A stretch of DNA of 64,000 bases from Gluconacetobacter aggeris (GTDB lineage Bacteria; Pseudomonadota; Alphaproteobacteria; Acetobacterales; Acetobacteraceae): NCBI RefSeq assembly GCF_014174395.1, contig NZ_JABEQD010000006.1:124001-188000 (forward strand), in the 5' to 3' direction. This document shows positions 36,111-47,973 of this stretch, piece by piece. Positions within the stretch are counted from its first letter, which is position 1. The number at the start of each line of letters is the position of its first letter. The notes under the pieces were generated by a model. That model made no database searches and was not told where the DNA came from. It saw only the letters and a list, made by a program, of their open reading frames with translations. The translations under genes were made by a program, and so were the position numbers.

Positions 36111-37388
36111 CTACCCCGCCCGCACCGCCGCCCCGGTCTCCCGGAGGAACAGGGCCACCACGCCGGCCAGCACGATCCCCGCCACGCCGACCGAAAATCC
36201 CTCGCGAAAGACCGTCTCCGTCAGTCCCCCGGCGCCGGCCAGCCTCTGCAGGAACCATCCGAACAGCGGCGACGCCACCGCACTCATGACGAACACCAGG
36301 AAATTGATCGCCCCCGTGGCGCTGCCCTTCACACTGTCGGGATTGACCTCCTTGATGACGCTATAGGGGATCATCGCCGCACCCGACGCAAAGCCGAGGA
36401 TGAAGGCCAGGATGTAAGGCGGGAAAAATCCGGGCGGCGGATAGATGATCGCGGCCGAGGACAGCAGCATCGCCACGATCCCGCCGAACAGCACCGGCTT
36501 CCGGCGCCCCAGATGATCGGCCAGATACCCCAAAATAGGGCAGCCGAAGACCCAGCCGATCGGCACCATCGCCGCCCGGCTGACGGCCTCGTGGTAGCTC
36601 ATGTGCCACCCATGCGTCATGAAGGACACGCCCCACGTCATGCTGCCCACCGTGGTCGGCAGGAACAGCAGGCCCGAACACAGGCCGCACAGCCAGGATT
36701 GCGGGTTGCCCAGCACGATCCTGTAGGGCGCCAGCATCGACCCCTGTCCGCCCGACGCGCTTTTTTCCGGACGCGGCGTGCCCAGGAAGATGGCCACCGC
36801 CACAATCGCCGTCGCCACCCCGGCATAGACCCAGAACGACCGCCAGGTCACGATGCCATGGATCAGCCATGCCACGGTGGACTGCCCCATCGCCCCGCCG
36901 AGCATGCCCACGCACTGGGTCACGCCGATCGCGGTCGCCAGATAACGCGCCGGAAAACCGTGCGAGGCCAGATAGACCGCGCCCACGAAGGCAAAGGCCG
37001 CCCCGGCGCCCTGCAACAGGCGCCCCAGCTCCGCCATCCAGACCGGCCCGGCACCGAACATGGCGATACCGATGGCCAGCACCAGCGTGCCGACCGGGAT
37101 CGCCAGCTTGGCACCCCACCGGTCCATCGACGCGCCAGAGATCAGCGAGCAGGCCGAATAGGTATAGTAATACAGCCCCAGCAACGACCCCAGACCCGCC
37201 GTCGTCAGCCCCATGGTGGCGGTCAGCTCGTCCATCATGACGCTGGGTGCCGAGCGGACGGAATATTGCAGGAAATAGAACAGCAGGCAGAACGCCCAGG
37301 CGAGGATATAGCCGGGCTGAAAGCCCCCTTTCGCCTGCACGCCGCCCGATGGCGGCGCGGATGGCGGCAACGTGGAAACCATGTTCAT
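36111..37388 (-). CDS. MFS transporter
   Basis: Major-facilitator protein of 425 residues with twelve predicted helices. Recognisable MFS signals are the loop after helix 2 (SGASMDRWGAKLAIPVGTLVLAIG) and YLADHLGRRKPVLFGG in the second half. The start at 37388 has GAGGGGAGGAT upstream; a frame from 37454 has none. It lies 88 bp downstream of the MaoC-phosphotransacetylase gene on the same strand, in the position where acetate kinase usually follows such a gene. Substrate unknown; an organic acid such as acetate or a 2-oxoacid would fit the neighbourhood, but this is only inference. Confidence 0.8.
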   Translation of the reverse strand: MNMVSTLPPSAPPSGGVQAKGGFQPGYILAWAFCLLFYFLQYSVRSAPSVMMDELTATMGLTTAGLGSLLGLYYYTYSACSLISGASMDRWGAKLAIPVGTLVLAIGIAMFGAGPVWMAELGRLLQGAGAAFAFVGAVYLASHGFPARYLATAIGVTQCVGMLGGAMGQSTVAWLIHGIVTWRSFWVYAGVATAIVAVAIFLGTPRPEKSASGGQGSMLAPYRIVLGNPQSWLCGLCSGLLFLPTTVGSMTWGVSFMTHGWHMSYHEAVSRAAMVPIGWVFGCPILGYLADHLGRRKPVLFGGIVAMLLSSAAIIYPPPGFFPPYILAFILGFASGAAMIPYSVIKEVNPDSVKGSATGAINFLVFVMSAVASPLFGWFLQRLAGAGGLTETVFREGFSVGVAGIVLAGVVALFLRETGAAVRAG

Positions 37389-37476
37389 CGGCGTATCCTC
37401 CCCTCGCCAGGCGATGGCGGGTTTTTTGTTATTGTACCGAATCGAAAAAGACATCCTCCACGCAGGGAGGCCGGCA

Positions 37477-38844
37477 TCACGTCATGCCATGGGCCATGAT
37501 CAGGGCGATGGCGCAGGAGGTCAGCCGGGCCTGCTCGGAATCCGCGCGGCTGGTCAGGATCACCGGCACCTTCGCGCCCAGCACCACGCCTGCGGCATCC
37601 GCACCGGCCAGGAAGGACAATTCCTTGGCCAGCATGTTCCCCGCCTCCAGGGTCGGGACGATCACGATATCCGCCTGCCCGGCCACCGGAGATTCGATAT
37701 GCTTGATCCTGGCGGCATTCAGGTTCACCGCATTGTCGAAGGCCAGCGGGCCATCGACGATCCCGCCGGTAATCTGCTTGCGGTCCGCCATCTTCGACAG
37801 CACGGCCGCATCCAACGTCGACTGGATCGCCGGGTTGACGGTCTCCACCGCCGACAGGATGGCCACGCGCGGTTCCGCCAGCCCCAGCACATGCGCGAAA
37901 TCGATCACGTTCTGCACGATGTCATGCTTGGCCCGCACATCGGGCGCGATGTTCACGACCGCATCGCTGATCATCAGCAGCCGGTCGTAGAACGGCACAT
38001 CCATGACAAAGACATGGCTCAGCCGCCGCTCGCCGCACAGGCCGGTCGGGCGCGCCACGACCTCATGCAGCAGCACGTCGGTATGCACCGCCCCCTTCAT
38101 CAGCATCCGTGCCCGACCCGACCGCACCAGCGCGACGGCCTGGGCCGAGGCCGTATGCGGGTCCTCGGCCTCGACGATCTCCAGCCCCTCGATCGACAGG
38201 CCGGATTCCTTGGCGACGGACTCGATCAGCGCCTTCGGCCCGACCAGGATCGGCTGTCCCAGGCACCGCTTGGCGGCATCGCAGGCCGAGCGCAGCGACA
38301 GGTCGTCGCACGGATAGGCCACCGCGATCGGCAGGACCGGCAACTGGGCCGCCTTCTCGCACAGGGCGCGAAAGCGGCGATGGGTGACGATATGCTCGAA
38401 CGACGAACAGGCCATCACCACCGATTGCGGCGCCTCGGGCGCCACGATCTGCATCGTGCCCCGCGCAACCTCGCCCCCATCCTGCCGTACGCAGACGAAG
38501 GACAGGTCGAGCAGCGCATCCGCCTCGTGCTTCGCCATCACCTGGCAGGTGACGACAACCTGGTCGCCGACCGACAATCCGCCTGTCAACGTCAGCGCAT
38601 AGCTGCGCATCACGCTGCCGACCCCCGGAAAGCGGGTGCTGACCAGCCGCATGACCAGGATACCGATCCACACGCTCGCCACCGACTGGCTGACCGAAGC
38701 CGTCTCCACCCCGGCCCCATCGGGCTGCCATCCGCCCAGCAGGTCCGCATTGTCGCGCGTCAGGATCTCGGTCAGATCGGATTTCTCGCCGACCGCGATA
38801 TCCTTGAACAACCGGTTGGTCACAAGTTCCTGGGTCTCATCCAC
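37477..38844 (-). CDS. MaoC hydratase domain fused to phosphate acetyl/butyryltransferase
   Basis: Bifunctional-type protein of 455 residues. Residues 1-140 are a MaoC-like hot-dog domain (DIAVGEKSDLTEILTRDNADLLGG, GGLSVGDQVVVTCQV). Residues 150-455 are a PTA_PTB phosphotransacylase with ARMLMKGAVHTDVLLHEVV, RLSHVFVMDVPFYDRLLMISDAVVNIAPD and LSFLAGADAAGVVLGAKVPVILTSRADS. It would interconvert acetyl-CoA and acetyl phosphate. The GTG start at 38844 has AAGGAA upstream; no ATG precedes the hot-dog domain. It is separated by 110 bp from the DHOD-like gene on the same strand, so it may share the nifJ transcript. An acetate kinase gene is usual next to this type but is absent here. Confidence 0.9.
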   Translation of the reverse strand: MDETQELVTNRLFKDIAVGEKSDLTEILTRDNADLLGGWQPDGAGVETASVSQSVASVWIGILVMRLVSTRFPGVGSVMRSYALTLTGGLSVGDQVVVTCQVMAKHEADALLDLSFVCVRQDGGEVARGTMQIVAPEAPQSVVMACSSFEHIVTHRRFRALCEKAAQLPVLPIAVAYPCDDLSLRSACDAAKRCLGQPILVGPKALIESVAKESGLSIEGLEIVEAEDPHTASAQAVALVRSGRARMLMKGAVHTDVLLHEVVARPTGLCGERRLSHVFVMDVPFYDRLLMISDAVVNIAPDVRAKHDIVQNVIDFAHVLGLAEPRVAILSAVETVNPAIQSTLDAAVLSKMADRKQITGGIVDGPLAFDNAVNLNAARIKHIESPVAGQADIVIVPTLEAGNMLAKELSFLAGADAAGVVLGAKVPVILTSRADSEQARLTSCAIALIMAHGMT

Positions 38845-38954
38845 CAGCTTTATTCCTTTGGACAGAAGGGCCGAACGATCAATTTCCCGTCATGATACCG
38901 GTGAACGGACGGGCCGCGTTGATCCCGGTCAAGTCGATCCCGCCCATCCCGGTT

Positions 38955-39965
38955 TTATAATTGAGACACCGCCTGCGCGTCATAGCTGGTCAGGATGGTC
39001 CGGTACCGGGCACGCAGGAACTGCGCCGCCTCGTCAGGCTGCCCTCCGGCCGCAAGCTGCCCCTTGAAGGACGCGACCGACTCATGCCCCCGGCGCTCCA
39101 TCCAGCCCCGCAGCGCACCCAGCAGCGTGGCCAGATGCCCCGGCCCATGGCGCAGCAGCGCGGAAGTGGTCATGACGGCATCCGCGCCCGCCAGCAGGTA
39201 TTTCACCACGTCCCCACCGCTCCAGACCCCGGTCGAAGCCGCGATCGATGTCGGAATGCGCCGCGCCAGCAGCCCGACCCACATCAGCGGCAGGCGGATG
39301 TCGTACGGATTGCTCAGATGCAGGTCATCACGCGCCGTCAGCGCCGCCAGATCGACGTCGGGACCATAGAACCGGTTGAACAGCACCAGCCCGTCCGCAC
39401 CTTCTTCGGCAAATTGCGCCGCCATATGGCCAGGCGCGCTGAAGAAGGGCGCCATCTTCACGCTCACCGGCACATCCACCGCCGCCTTCACCCGGCGCAG
39501 GACCTCCAGCGCCGCCGCCTCGACCGAGGGGCCGCTTTCCATCGGGTCGGCCGGCACGCGATAGATATTCAGCTCGATCGCCGACGCCCCCGCCTGTTCC
39601 AGCTTGCGGGCGAAATCGACCCACCCGCTGGCCGAACAGCCATTCAGGCTGGCAATGATCGGCACCCCCGCCCGTTCGGCGGCCCGCCGCAGCGTCTCCA
39701 ACCGTCCGTCCAGCACATTGCCGCCAGGGGCCGGCGGCAGATAGCCCGCCGCTTCCGGCTGGCAATCGGTGCCCAGATCCATCATGGCCGCCTCGGCCAG
39801 TTCCTCGGCGACGATCTGCTCCTCGAAGATCGACGACAGGACAATCGCCGCCGCCCCCGCATCCGCCAGCCGCAAAATGCCATCCAGCTCGGCACTGAGC
39901 GGCGACGCCGAAGCGACAATCGGATGCTTCAGCTCAAGACCGAGATAAGTCGTGCTCAAATCCAT
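38955..39965 (-). CDS. Dihydroorotate dehydrogenase-like flavoprotein of nifJ clusters
   Basis: TIM-barrel flavoprotein of 336 residues. The N-terminus DLSTTYLGLELKHPIVASASPLS and the segments IIASLNGCSASGWVDFARKLEQAGASAIELN, VPVSVKMAPFF, LVLFNRFYGPD and IAASTGVWSGGDVVKYLLAGADAVMTTSALL follow the DHOD/PreA pattern, with a cysteine in the NGCSASGW loop near residue 114. Proteins of this sort are often annotated as DHOD-like and sit beside nifJ, as here; they are not the pyrD of pyrimidine synthesis. The start at 39965 has GGAGAGAG upstream. A 216-bp gap containing the inverted-repeat element at 40020 separates it from nifJ. Its substrate is unknown. Confidence 0.8.
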   Translation of the reverse strand: MDLSTTYLGLELKHPIVASASPLSAELDGILRLADAGAAAIVLSSIFEEQIVAEELAEAAMMDLGTDCQPEAAGYLPPAPGGNVLDGRLETLRRAAERAGVPIIASLNGCSASGWVDFARKLEQAGASAIELNIYRVPADPMESGPSVEAAALEVLRRVKAAVDVPVSVKMAPFFSAPGHMAAQFAEEGADGLVLFNRFYGPDVDLAALTARDDLHLSNPYDIRLPLMWVGLLARRIPTSIAASTGVWSGGDVVKYLLAGADAVMTTSALLRHGPGHLATLLGALRGWMERRGHESVASFKGQLAAGGQPDEAAQFLRARYRTILTSYDAQAVSQL

Positions 39966-40019
39966 GTCTTTAACTCTCTCCGCTAGCGGATTCCAAAAAA
40001 TCGCCCTGAGAAAATCGAA

Positions 40020-40181
40020 GTTTCTGCCCGGAAACGTGGGCTGGTGAGCGAGAGCGGCCCACCGGGCCGCGTCCGTCGTGTGTTTCCGAGCACCGAAGCG
40101 GAGCGGCCTTGATGGCCGTGAGCATCGGAGCACAGGAAACGCGCGCCGGATCGCCACCAGCGCGCGTTTCCGGGCAGAAAC
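40020..40181. repeat. 162-bp element bounded by perfect 17-bp inverted repeats
   Basis: GTTTCTGCCCGGAAACG at 40020-40036 is exactly inverted at 40165-40181, directly against the nifJ stop codon. Inside are a hairpin at 40054-40070 (GCGGCCC, 3-base loop, GGGCCGC), a smaller CGGCC/GGCCG hairpin near 40103 and a weaker GTTTCC...GGAAAC pair. The whole block can fold as one branched structure. It has no reading frame of its own. It could be a repetitive palindromic unit of the REP/BIME or MITE type, or an mRNA-stability structure at the nifJ 3' end. Confidence 0.65.
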
Positions 40182-43801
<3,620 letters not shown>

Positions 43802-43805
<4 letters not shown>

Positions 43806-45475
43806 GCCCGCACCTTGAATCCCGACGGCGCCAGGGCGGAATCCTGGCCGGCCGTCTCCGGCTCCATTTCGATCGCATGGCAGGGACATTGCTCGAAACA
43901 GGTGGCACAGCCGGTGCACAGATCCATCGACACTGCATAGCCCTGTCCCGGTCCCAACCGGGTAATCGCCTGTTCAGGACAGGCGGCATAGCAATTGTCG
44001 CATTCGAAGCAATTGCCGCACGAAAGGCAGCGCTGCGCCTCATAGCGGGCATGGCGCGCGTCCAGCCCGGCATCCACCTCGTCGAAGCCCATGCGCTCGG
44101 CCACCGGTCGCTCGGCCTGCACGCTGCGCGGCGCATCGCGATAATCCGGCAGATGCAGCATGTCGAAACGGACCAGCGGATGCGCCGCCGGATGGTCATA
44201 CGTCCCGCCGCCCAGCCACGCATCGATCGCCCGCGCCGCCAGCTTGCCATGCCCCGTCGCCGTGGTCATGGTCCGCGCACCGCCAATACAGTCGCCACCG
44301 GCAAAGATGCCCGCCTGCCCGGTCATCAGCTCGGCATCCACGGCGACGGTGCCGTCCTTCCGCACCGTCACCCCCACGGCATCGGCCAGCAGGCCGAGGT
44401 CGCTATGCTGCCCCACCGCCAGCACCACCGCATCGGCCGCCAGCCGCTCCGTCTCGCCGGTCGGCGTCACGCTGCCGTCGGGGTTCATGGTCACCTTCTC
44501 GACCACCAGCCCATCGGCGCCGAAATGATCGACCACGCTCAGCCAGCGCACCTTCGCCCCCTCGGCGACGGCCTCGGCCGCCTCGGCCGGCAGGGCTTCC
44601 ATATGCTGCTGGTCATAGCGGAAGATGATGACCGTATCGGTGGCACCCAGCCGCCGCGCGGTACGCGCGGCATCCATCGCCACATTGCCGCCGCCGACCA
44701 CCGCCACCACGCGCCCCAGCGCCGGCCGCCCGCCACGGCTGACATCGCCCAGCAGGCCGATCGCATCGGTCATCTTCCGGCCGTCCATGGCCGGGATGTT
44801 CAGCCGGTTGGCCAGTTGCGCGCCAACCCCCACGAACACGGCGTCGAACCCGCCCTCCCGCTTCGCGCGCGCCACGTCGTCCACCCGCTGCCCGCAGCGC
44901 AGCGTCACGCCCGGCAGGCCGGTGATGCGCGCAATGTCCTTATTCATCGGGTCCCGCGGCAGGCGATAGGCCGGGATGCCGTACATCATCATCCCACCCG
45001 GCTGCTCGGCCGCGTCCCGGATTTCCACCTGATGCCCCATCCGGGCCAGATGCCACGCACAGGACAGACCGGCCGGCCCCGCGCCCACGACCAGAATTTT
45101 CTTGCCGGTGGCGGGCGCCACCGAGACCTGCCAGCCCTTCTCGGCCGCCAGGTCGCCCAGAAACCGCTCGACCGCATGGATGGCAACCGGCGAATCCAGC
45201 TCGCCCCGATTGCATCCGCCTTCGCACGGATGATAGCAGGCCCGGCCATGGATGGCGGGCATCGGGTTGTTGGCCACCAGCGCCCGCCAGGCCTTTTCGT
45301 ATTCGCCCGCCTGGGCCAGGGCCAGCCAGCCCTGAATGTCCTCGCCGGCCGGGCAGGCATGGTTACAGGGCGGCAGGAAATGCCTGTAGACGGGCTTCTG
45401 CCAGCGTCGGCTGCCGACCCCGCGCCGCGTCGTCTCCTGCAGCACCTGCGTCATGTCATCGCGTTTCAAAGCCAT
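43802..45475 (-). CDS. Glutamate-synthase-beta-like NAD(P)-dependent oxidoreductase with ferredoxin domain
   Basis: Flavoprotein of 557 residues. The N-terminal Fe-S segment (CNHACPAGEDIQGWL and CYHPCEGGCNRGELD, near residues 36 and 81) precedes two dinucleotide-binding folds (ILVVGAGPAGLSCAWHLARMGHQVEI and VVAVVGGGNVAMDAARTARRLG) and a C-terminal pair of [4Fe-4S] motifs (CLSCGNCFECDNCYAACP and CTGCATCFEQCPCHAIE). The same build occurs in GltD, in PreT and in NADPH:ferredoxin oxidoreductases. Being first in the operon and overlapping nifJ by 4 bp, it most likely moves electrons between NAD(P)H and ferredoxin for NifJ rather than acting in glutamate synthesis; no gltB is nearby. GTG at 45481 is an alternative start. 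Confidence 0.85.
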
Positions 45476-45653
45476 TCCCACCCCCAGCCCGTCGGGACCG
45501 CCCGCGCATTATGAGCGCGTGACAGGCCTCCTGCCGCACGACCGATATCACGAGATCATCGTTTCGATATCGATCCAGATAAACCCTCGCCCCAGGATCG
45601 GACCCGCTCAAGGATTCGCTGGATTTGTCATAACATCGAACAGGCCGGGAGCC

Positions 45654-45671
45654 GTTTGACCGAGGTCAAAC
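45654..45671. promoter_or_regulatory. FNR-type box upstream of the nifJ operon
   Basis: GTTTGACCGAGGTCAAAC has perfect 8-bp arms and contains TTGAC-N4-GTCAA, which fits the FNR/FnrL consensus TTGAY-N4-RTCAA. It lies 180 bp upstream of the first gene of the nifJ operon and 111 bp past the cyanase stop codon. It is the only clear signal in the 306-bp gene-free stretch 45476-45781, which also has AT-rich patches near 45540-45580 and 45670-45700. Control of the nifJ operon by oxygen is inferred. Confidence 0.6.
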
Positions 45672-45781
45672 GTCACAAATTTCTTTTATCTGTCATCAGG
45701 ATGGCCATGGCGGACGCGTGCCCTCAGCGCCCCGGCACGGCCCGCGGGCCGCCGCCAGGAAGGTCCAGCGCCGCCTCGGCC

Positions 45782-46231
45782 TCAGTACGGCCTGTAGGGC
45801 AGGAACTTGCCGGAAATCGTGACCCGAACCCGATCGCCCGCCGGATCGGCCTCGCGCCCGACCTGCATGCGAAAATCGATCGCACTCATGATTCCGTCGC
45901 CGAATTCCTCGTGGATCAGTTCCTTCAGCGCCGGCCCGTAGACGCTGAGCATCTCATACCAGCGATACAGGAGAGGATCGCCGGGCGCCCCACCGTCGAA
46001 GCTCCCCTTGTACGGCACCGCGCACAGCCAGGGCAGCGCCGTCTGGTCCAGGTCGAACAGGCCGATCACCGTCCGCGCCTCATCCTCCGAAAACACCATC
46101 TGCCCCAGGCAGGCACAGGTCGTCCATTCCTTGCTGCGCCCGACCTGCCGGGCGATATCAGCCCAGTTCAGGCCCTTGCGAACCCGGGCGATCACGATCG
46201 CCTCGGTAACGTCTTCGCGGCTGGTATACAT
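45782..46231 (-). CDS. cynS: Cyanate hydratase (cyanase)
   Basis: Cyanase of 149 residues that converts cyanate and bicarbonate to ammonia and CO2 via carbamate. An N-terminal helical DNA-binding-like domain (VTEAIVIARVRKGLNWADIARQVGRSKEW) is followed by the catalytic domain. Arg90, Glu93 and Ser116 keep the spacing of the E. coli catalytic triad Arg96, Glu99 and Ser122, in the contexts LLYRWYEML and FGDGIMSAIDF. It lies 15 bp after a symporter gene on the same strand. No carbonic anhydrase (cynT) or CynX is present. The symporter neighbour suggests uptake of cyanate or of a compound that releases it. Confidence 0.95.
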   Translation of the reverse strand: MYTSREDVTEAIVIARVRKGLNWADIARQVGRSKEWTTCACLGQMVFSEDEARTVIGLFDLDQTALPWLCAVPYKGSFDGGAPGDPLLYRWYEMLSVYGPALKELIHEEFGDGIMSAIDFRMQVGREADPAGDRVRVTISGKFLPYRPY

Positions 46232-46246
46232 GCGCCTCTCCCCTTG

Positions 46247-47638
46247 TCAGACGGTCTCGGAAACCGGCCCCGCGACACGCTTCCGGCGTTCCATCCACCA
46301 GATCGCGCCCGCGACCAGCAGATTGGCCACCAGCCCGACCATTCCGGTATTGAGCCCCGCCGGCTGCAAGCCCGCAAGCGCACCGCCCATGGCCACGACA
46401 TCGCCGACGACCAGCCCGGCACCCAGCGCCCGGGCCGAGAGCGGCCAGCGCCAGATGATCGCGGCAATGCCGGGAATGAATTGCGACACGCCCAGGTAAT
46501 AGAAGCTGGTCAGCGTGACCATCAGCCCGGACAGATGCCCCGCCGCCAGGATCGAGAACAGCAGATAGAACGCGATCACCGCCTGCGCCCCCCGCCGCTG
46601 CCCGGCATCGGAAAGCCCATGCAGCAGGTTGCGCGACACCAGCGGGCCGATGGCCAGGCAGGTACCGGCCAGGATCACCAGTCCCGACAGCGCGCAGGCA
46701 CCGGCGGCCAGCCCCACCATCCAATCAGGCAGCAGCGCCCCGGCCGCCACCATGAACACCGCATTGGGCGAGGGCACCGGCAGCCCCGCCGAGCGCGCAT
46801 ACAGCGCCACCAGATAGAGGAACGGAAACATCACCATATAGAGCGGCATGACGATCTGGTTGCGGCGCACCGTCCGCGCCGAGCGCGCGGTGAACACGAA
46901 GGCGACCGTCTGCGGCGCCACACAGAACGCCACGGCCTGGAGCGGAATGGTGGACAGCGCATAGACCTGGTCCCGCAGCGCCACCGGCGGCCCGCTCCAC
47001 TCCACGGGCGGCAGGTGCGCCATGCCGCCCGCGCGCAACGCGGCCAGCCCCACCACCGTCACCGTGATCAGCACCAGACTGTCCTTGATCACCGAGACAT
47101 AGGCCGGCGCACGAATGCCCGAGAGCATGATCCAGGCAAAGGTCAGCCCGGCGGCGGCGGTGGTCGTCCATTGCTCGGGCAACGCCCAGTGGAACTGGTC
47201 GATGACGCGCAGCAGGCCGACGATCTGCAATTCGCCCATCGGCAGCAGGCACAGGATCGCCGTCAGCACCACCAGCCGTTCCAGCCCGACGCTGCCGAAA
47301 CGGGCACGGAACAGATCGGCCATCGTCAGGGCCTGATAATCCCGCCCCGCCCGCCAGATCAGCGGATTGATGAAATAACCGACCGGATAGGCCAGCACGA
47401 TATAGCCCAGGAACCAGATGATGAAGGACGTGCCGGTGCTGTAGGCCGCCGACGGAAACCCCATGATGCTGCCGATACTGTAGGTTTCCCCCACCGCCAG
47501 CATGAAGACCAGGATGCCGCCGAACTGCCCCGACGCCACGAAGAAATCGCGGCTGTCCTGGTGGCCATGGCCACGCCGCGAGAACAGCGCCACCAGGATC
47601 GACAGCAGAATGACCAGGAAGAAGACGATGCTAGCCAT
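46247..47638 (-). CDS. Sodium:solute symporter (SSS) family transporter
   Basis: Membrane carrier of 463 residues with about thirteen helices. Features of the SSS family are FFVASGQFGGILVFMLAVGETYSIGSIMGFPSAAYSTG in the first helices and FVFTARSARTVRRNQIVMP in the middle. Two ATG codons in tandem (47641 and 47638) could start it; GGAGG is better placed for 47638. The start overlaps the end of the DUF3311 gene by 8 bp. SSS carriers with a DUF3311 partner take up carboxylates, amino acids or similar solutes. Followed closely by cynS, so the substrate may be cyanate or a precursor such as an N-carbamoyl compound. Confidence 0.87.
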   Translation of the reverse strand: MASIVFFLVILLSILVALFSRRGHGHQDSRDFFVASGQFGGILVFMLAVGETYSIGSIMGFPSAAYSTGTSFIIWFLGYIVLAYPVGYFINPLIWRAGRDYQALTMADLFRARFGSVGLERLVVLTAILCLLPMGELQIVGLLRVIDQFHWALPEQWTTTAAAGLTFAWIMLSGIRAPAYVSVIKDSLVLITVTVVGLAALRAGGMAHLPPVEWSGPPVALRDQVYALSTIPLQAVAFCVAPQTVAFVFTARSARTVRRNQIVMPLYMVMFPFLYLVALYARSAGLPVPSPNAVFMVAAGALLPDWMVGLAAGACALSGLVILAGTCLAIGPLVSRNLLHGLSDAGQRRGAQAVIAFYLLFSILAAGHLSGLMVTLTSFYYLGVSQFIPGIAAIIWRWPLSARALGAGLVVGDVVAMGGALAGLQPAGLNTGMVGLVANLLVAGAIWWMERRKRVAGPVSETV

Positions 47639-47834
47639 CATCCCCTCCGCGATCGAACGCCAGCCAGACGACGGCCATGCACAGCGACGTCAGGAAGAAC
47701 CAGCCGAACAGCCAGCACACCACCAGCGGCACCCCGAAGACCAGCAGGCGGCTTGAACTCAGGATGGGCAGCAACAGCACGATCGCGCCGAACGGCACGC
47801 CGACCCCCAGGCCGACACGCCACACATCTCTCAT
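47631..47834 (-). CDS. DUF3311 small membrane protein, partner of the SSS symporter
   Basis: Membrane protein of 67 residues with two predicted helices (VGVPFGAIVLLLPIL and LVFGVPLVVCWLFGWFFLTSLCMAVVWLAF), typical of the small DUF3311 partners that precede SSS symporters. Its stop overlaps the symporter start, so both are translated together. The start is ambiguous: a 15-bp tandem duplication (47832-47846 and 47847-47861) gives two identical ribosome-binding-site-plus-ATG units, so translation can begin at 47834 or at 47849, the latter adding MREGR. Confidence 0.8.
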   Translation of the reverse strand: MRDVWRVGLGVGVPFGAIVLLLPILSSSRLLVFGVPLVVCWLFGWFFLTSLCMAVVWLAFDRGGDDG

Positions 47835-47861
47835 GCGTCCCTCTCTCATGCGTCCCTCTGT
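47832..47861 (-). repeat. 15-bp tandem duplication of a ribosome-binding site and start codon
   Basis: CATGCGTCCCTCTCT (47832-47846) is followed by CATGCGTCCCTCTGT (47847-47861), one mismatch apart. Read on the minus strand each copy supplies AGAGGGACGC followed by ATG in the same frame. It looks like a slippage or unequal-exchange duplication that gave the DUF3311 gene two starts. Confidence 0.8.
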
Positions 47862-47973
47862 CGATCGCGGCTTCAGTGCGCTGCCCTCCCATGCGGAATT
47901 GTGCCGGACGAAGACCCGGCCGCCATGCCGGTCCGTGCCGTTCCCGTTCGGATTGCGGCTGCATCGTGCGGGT

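Noticed and set aside
35079-37499. Plus-strand frame of about 806 codons opposite the HlyD and MFS genes
   Set aside because: Antisense to two well-recognised genes and of low-complexity Arg/Pro/His composition.
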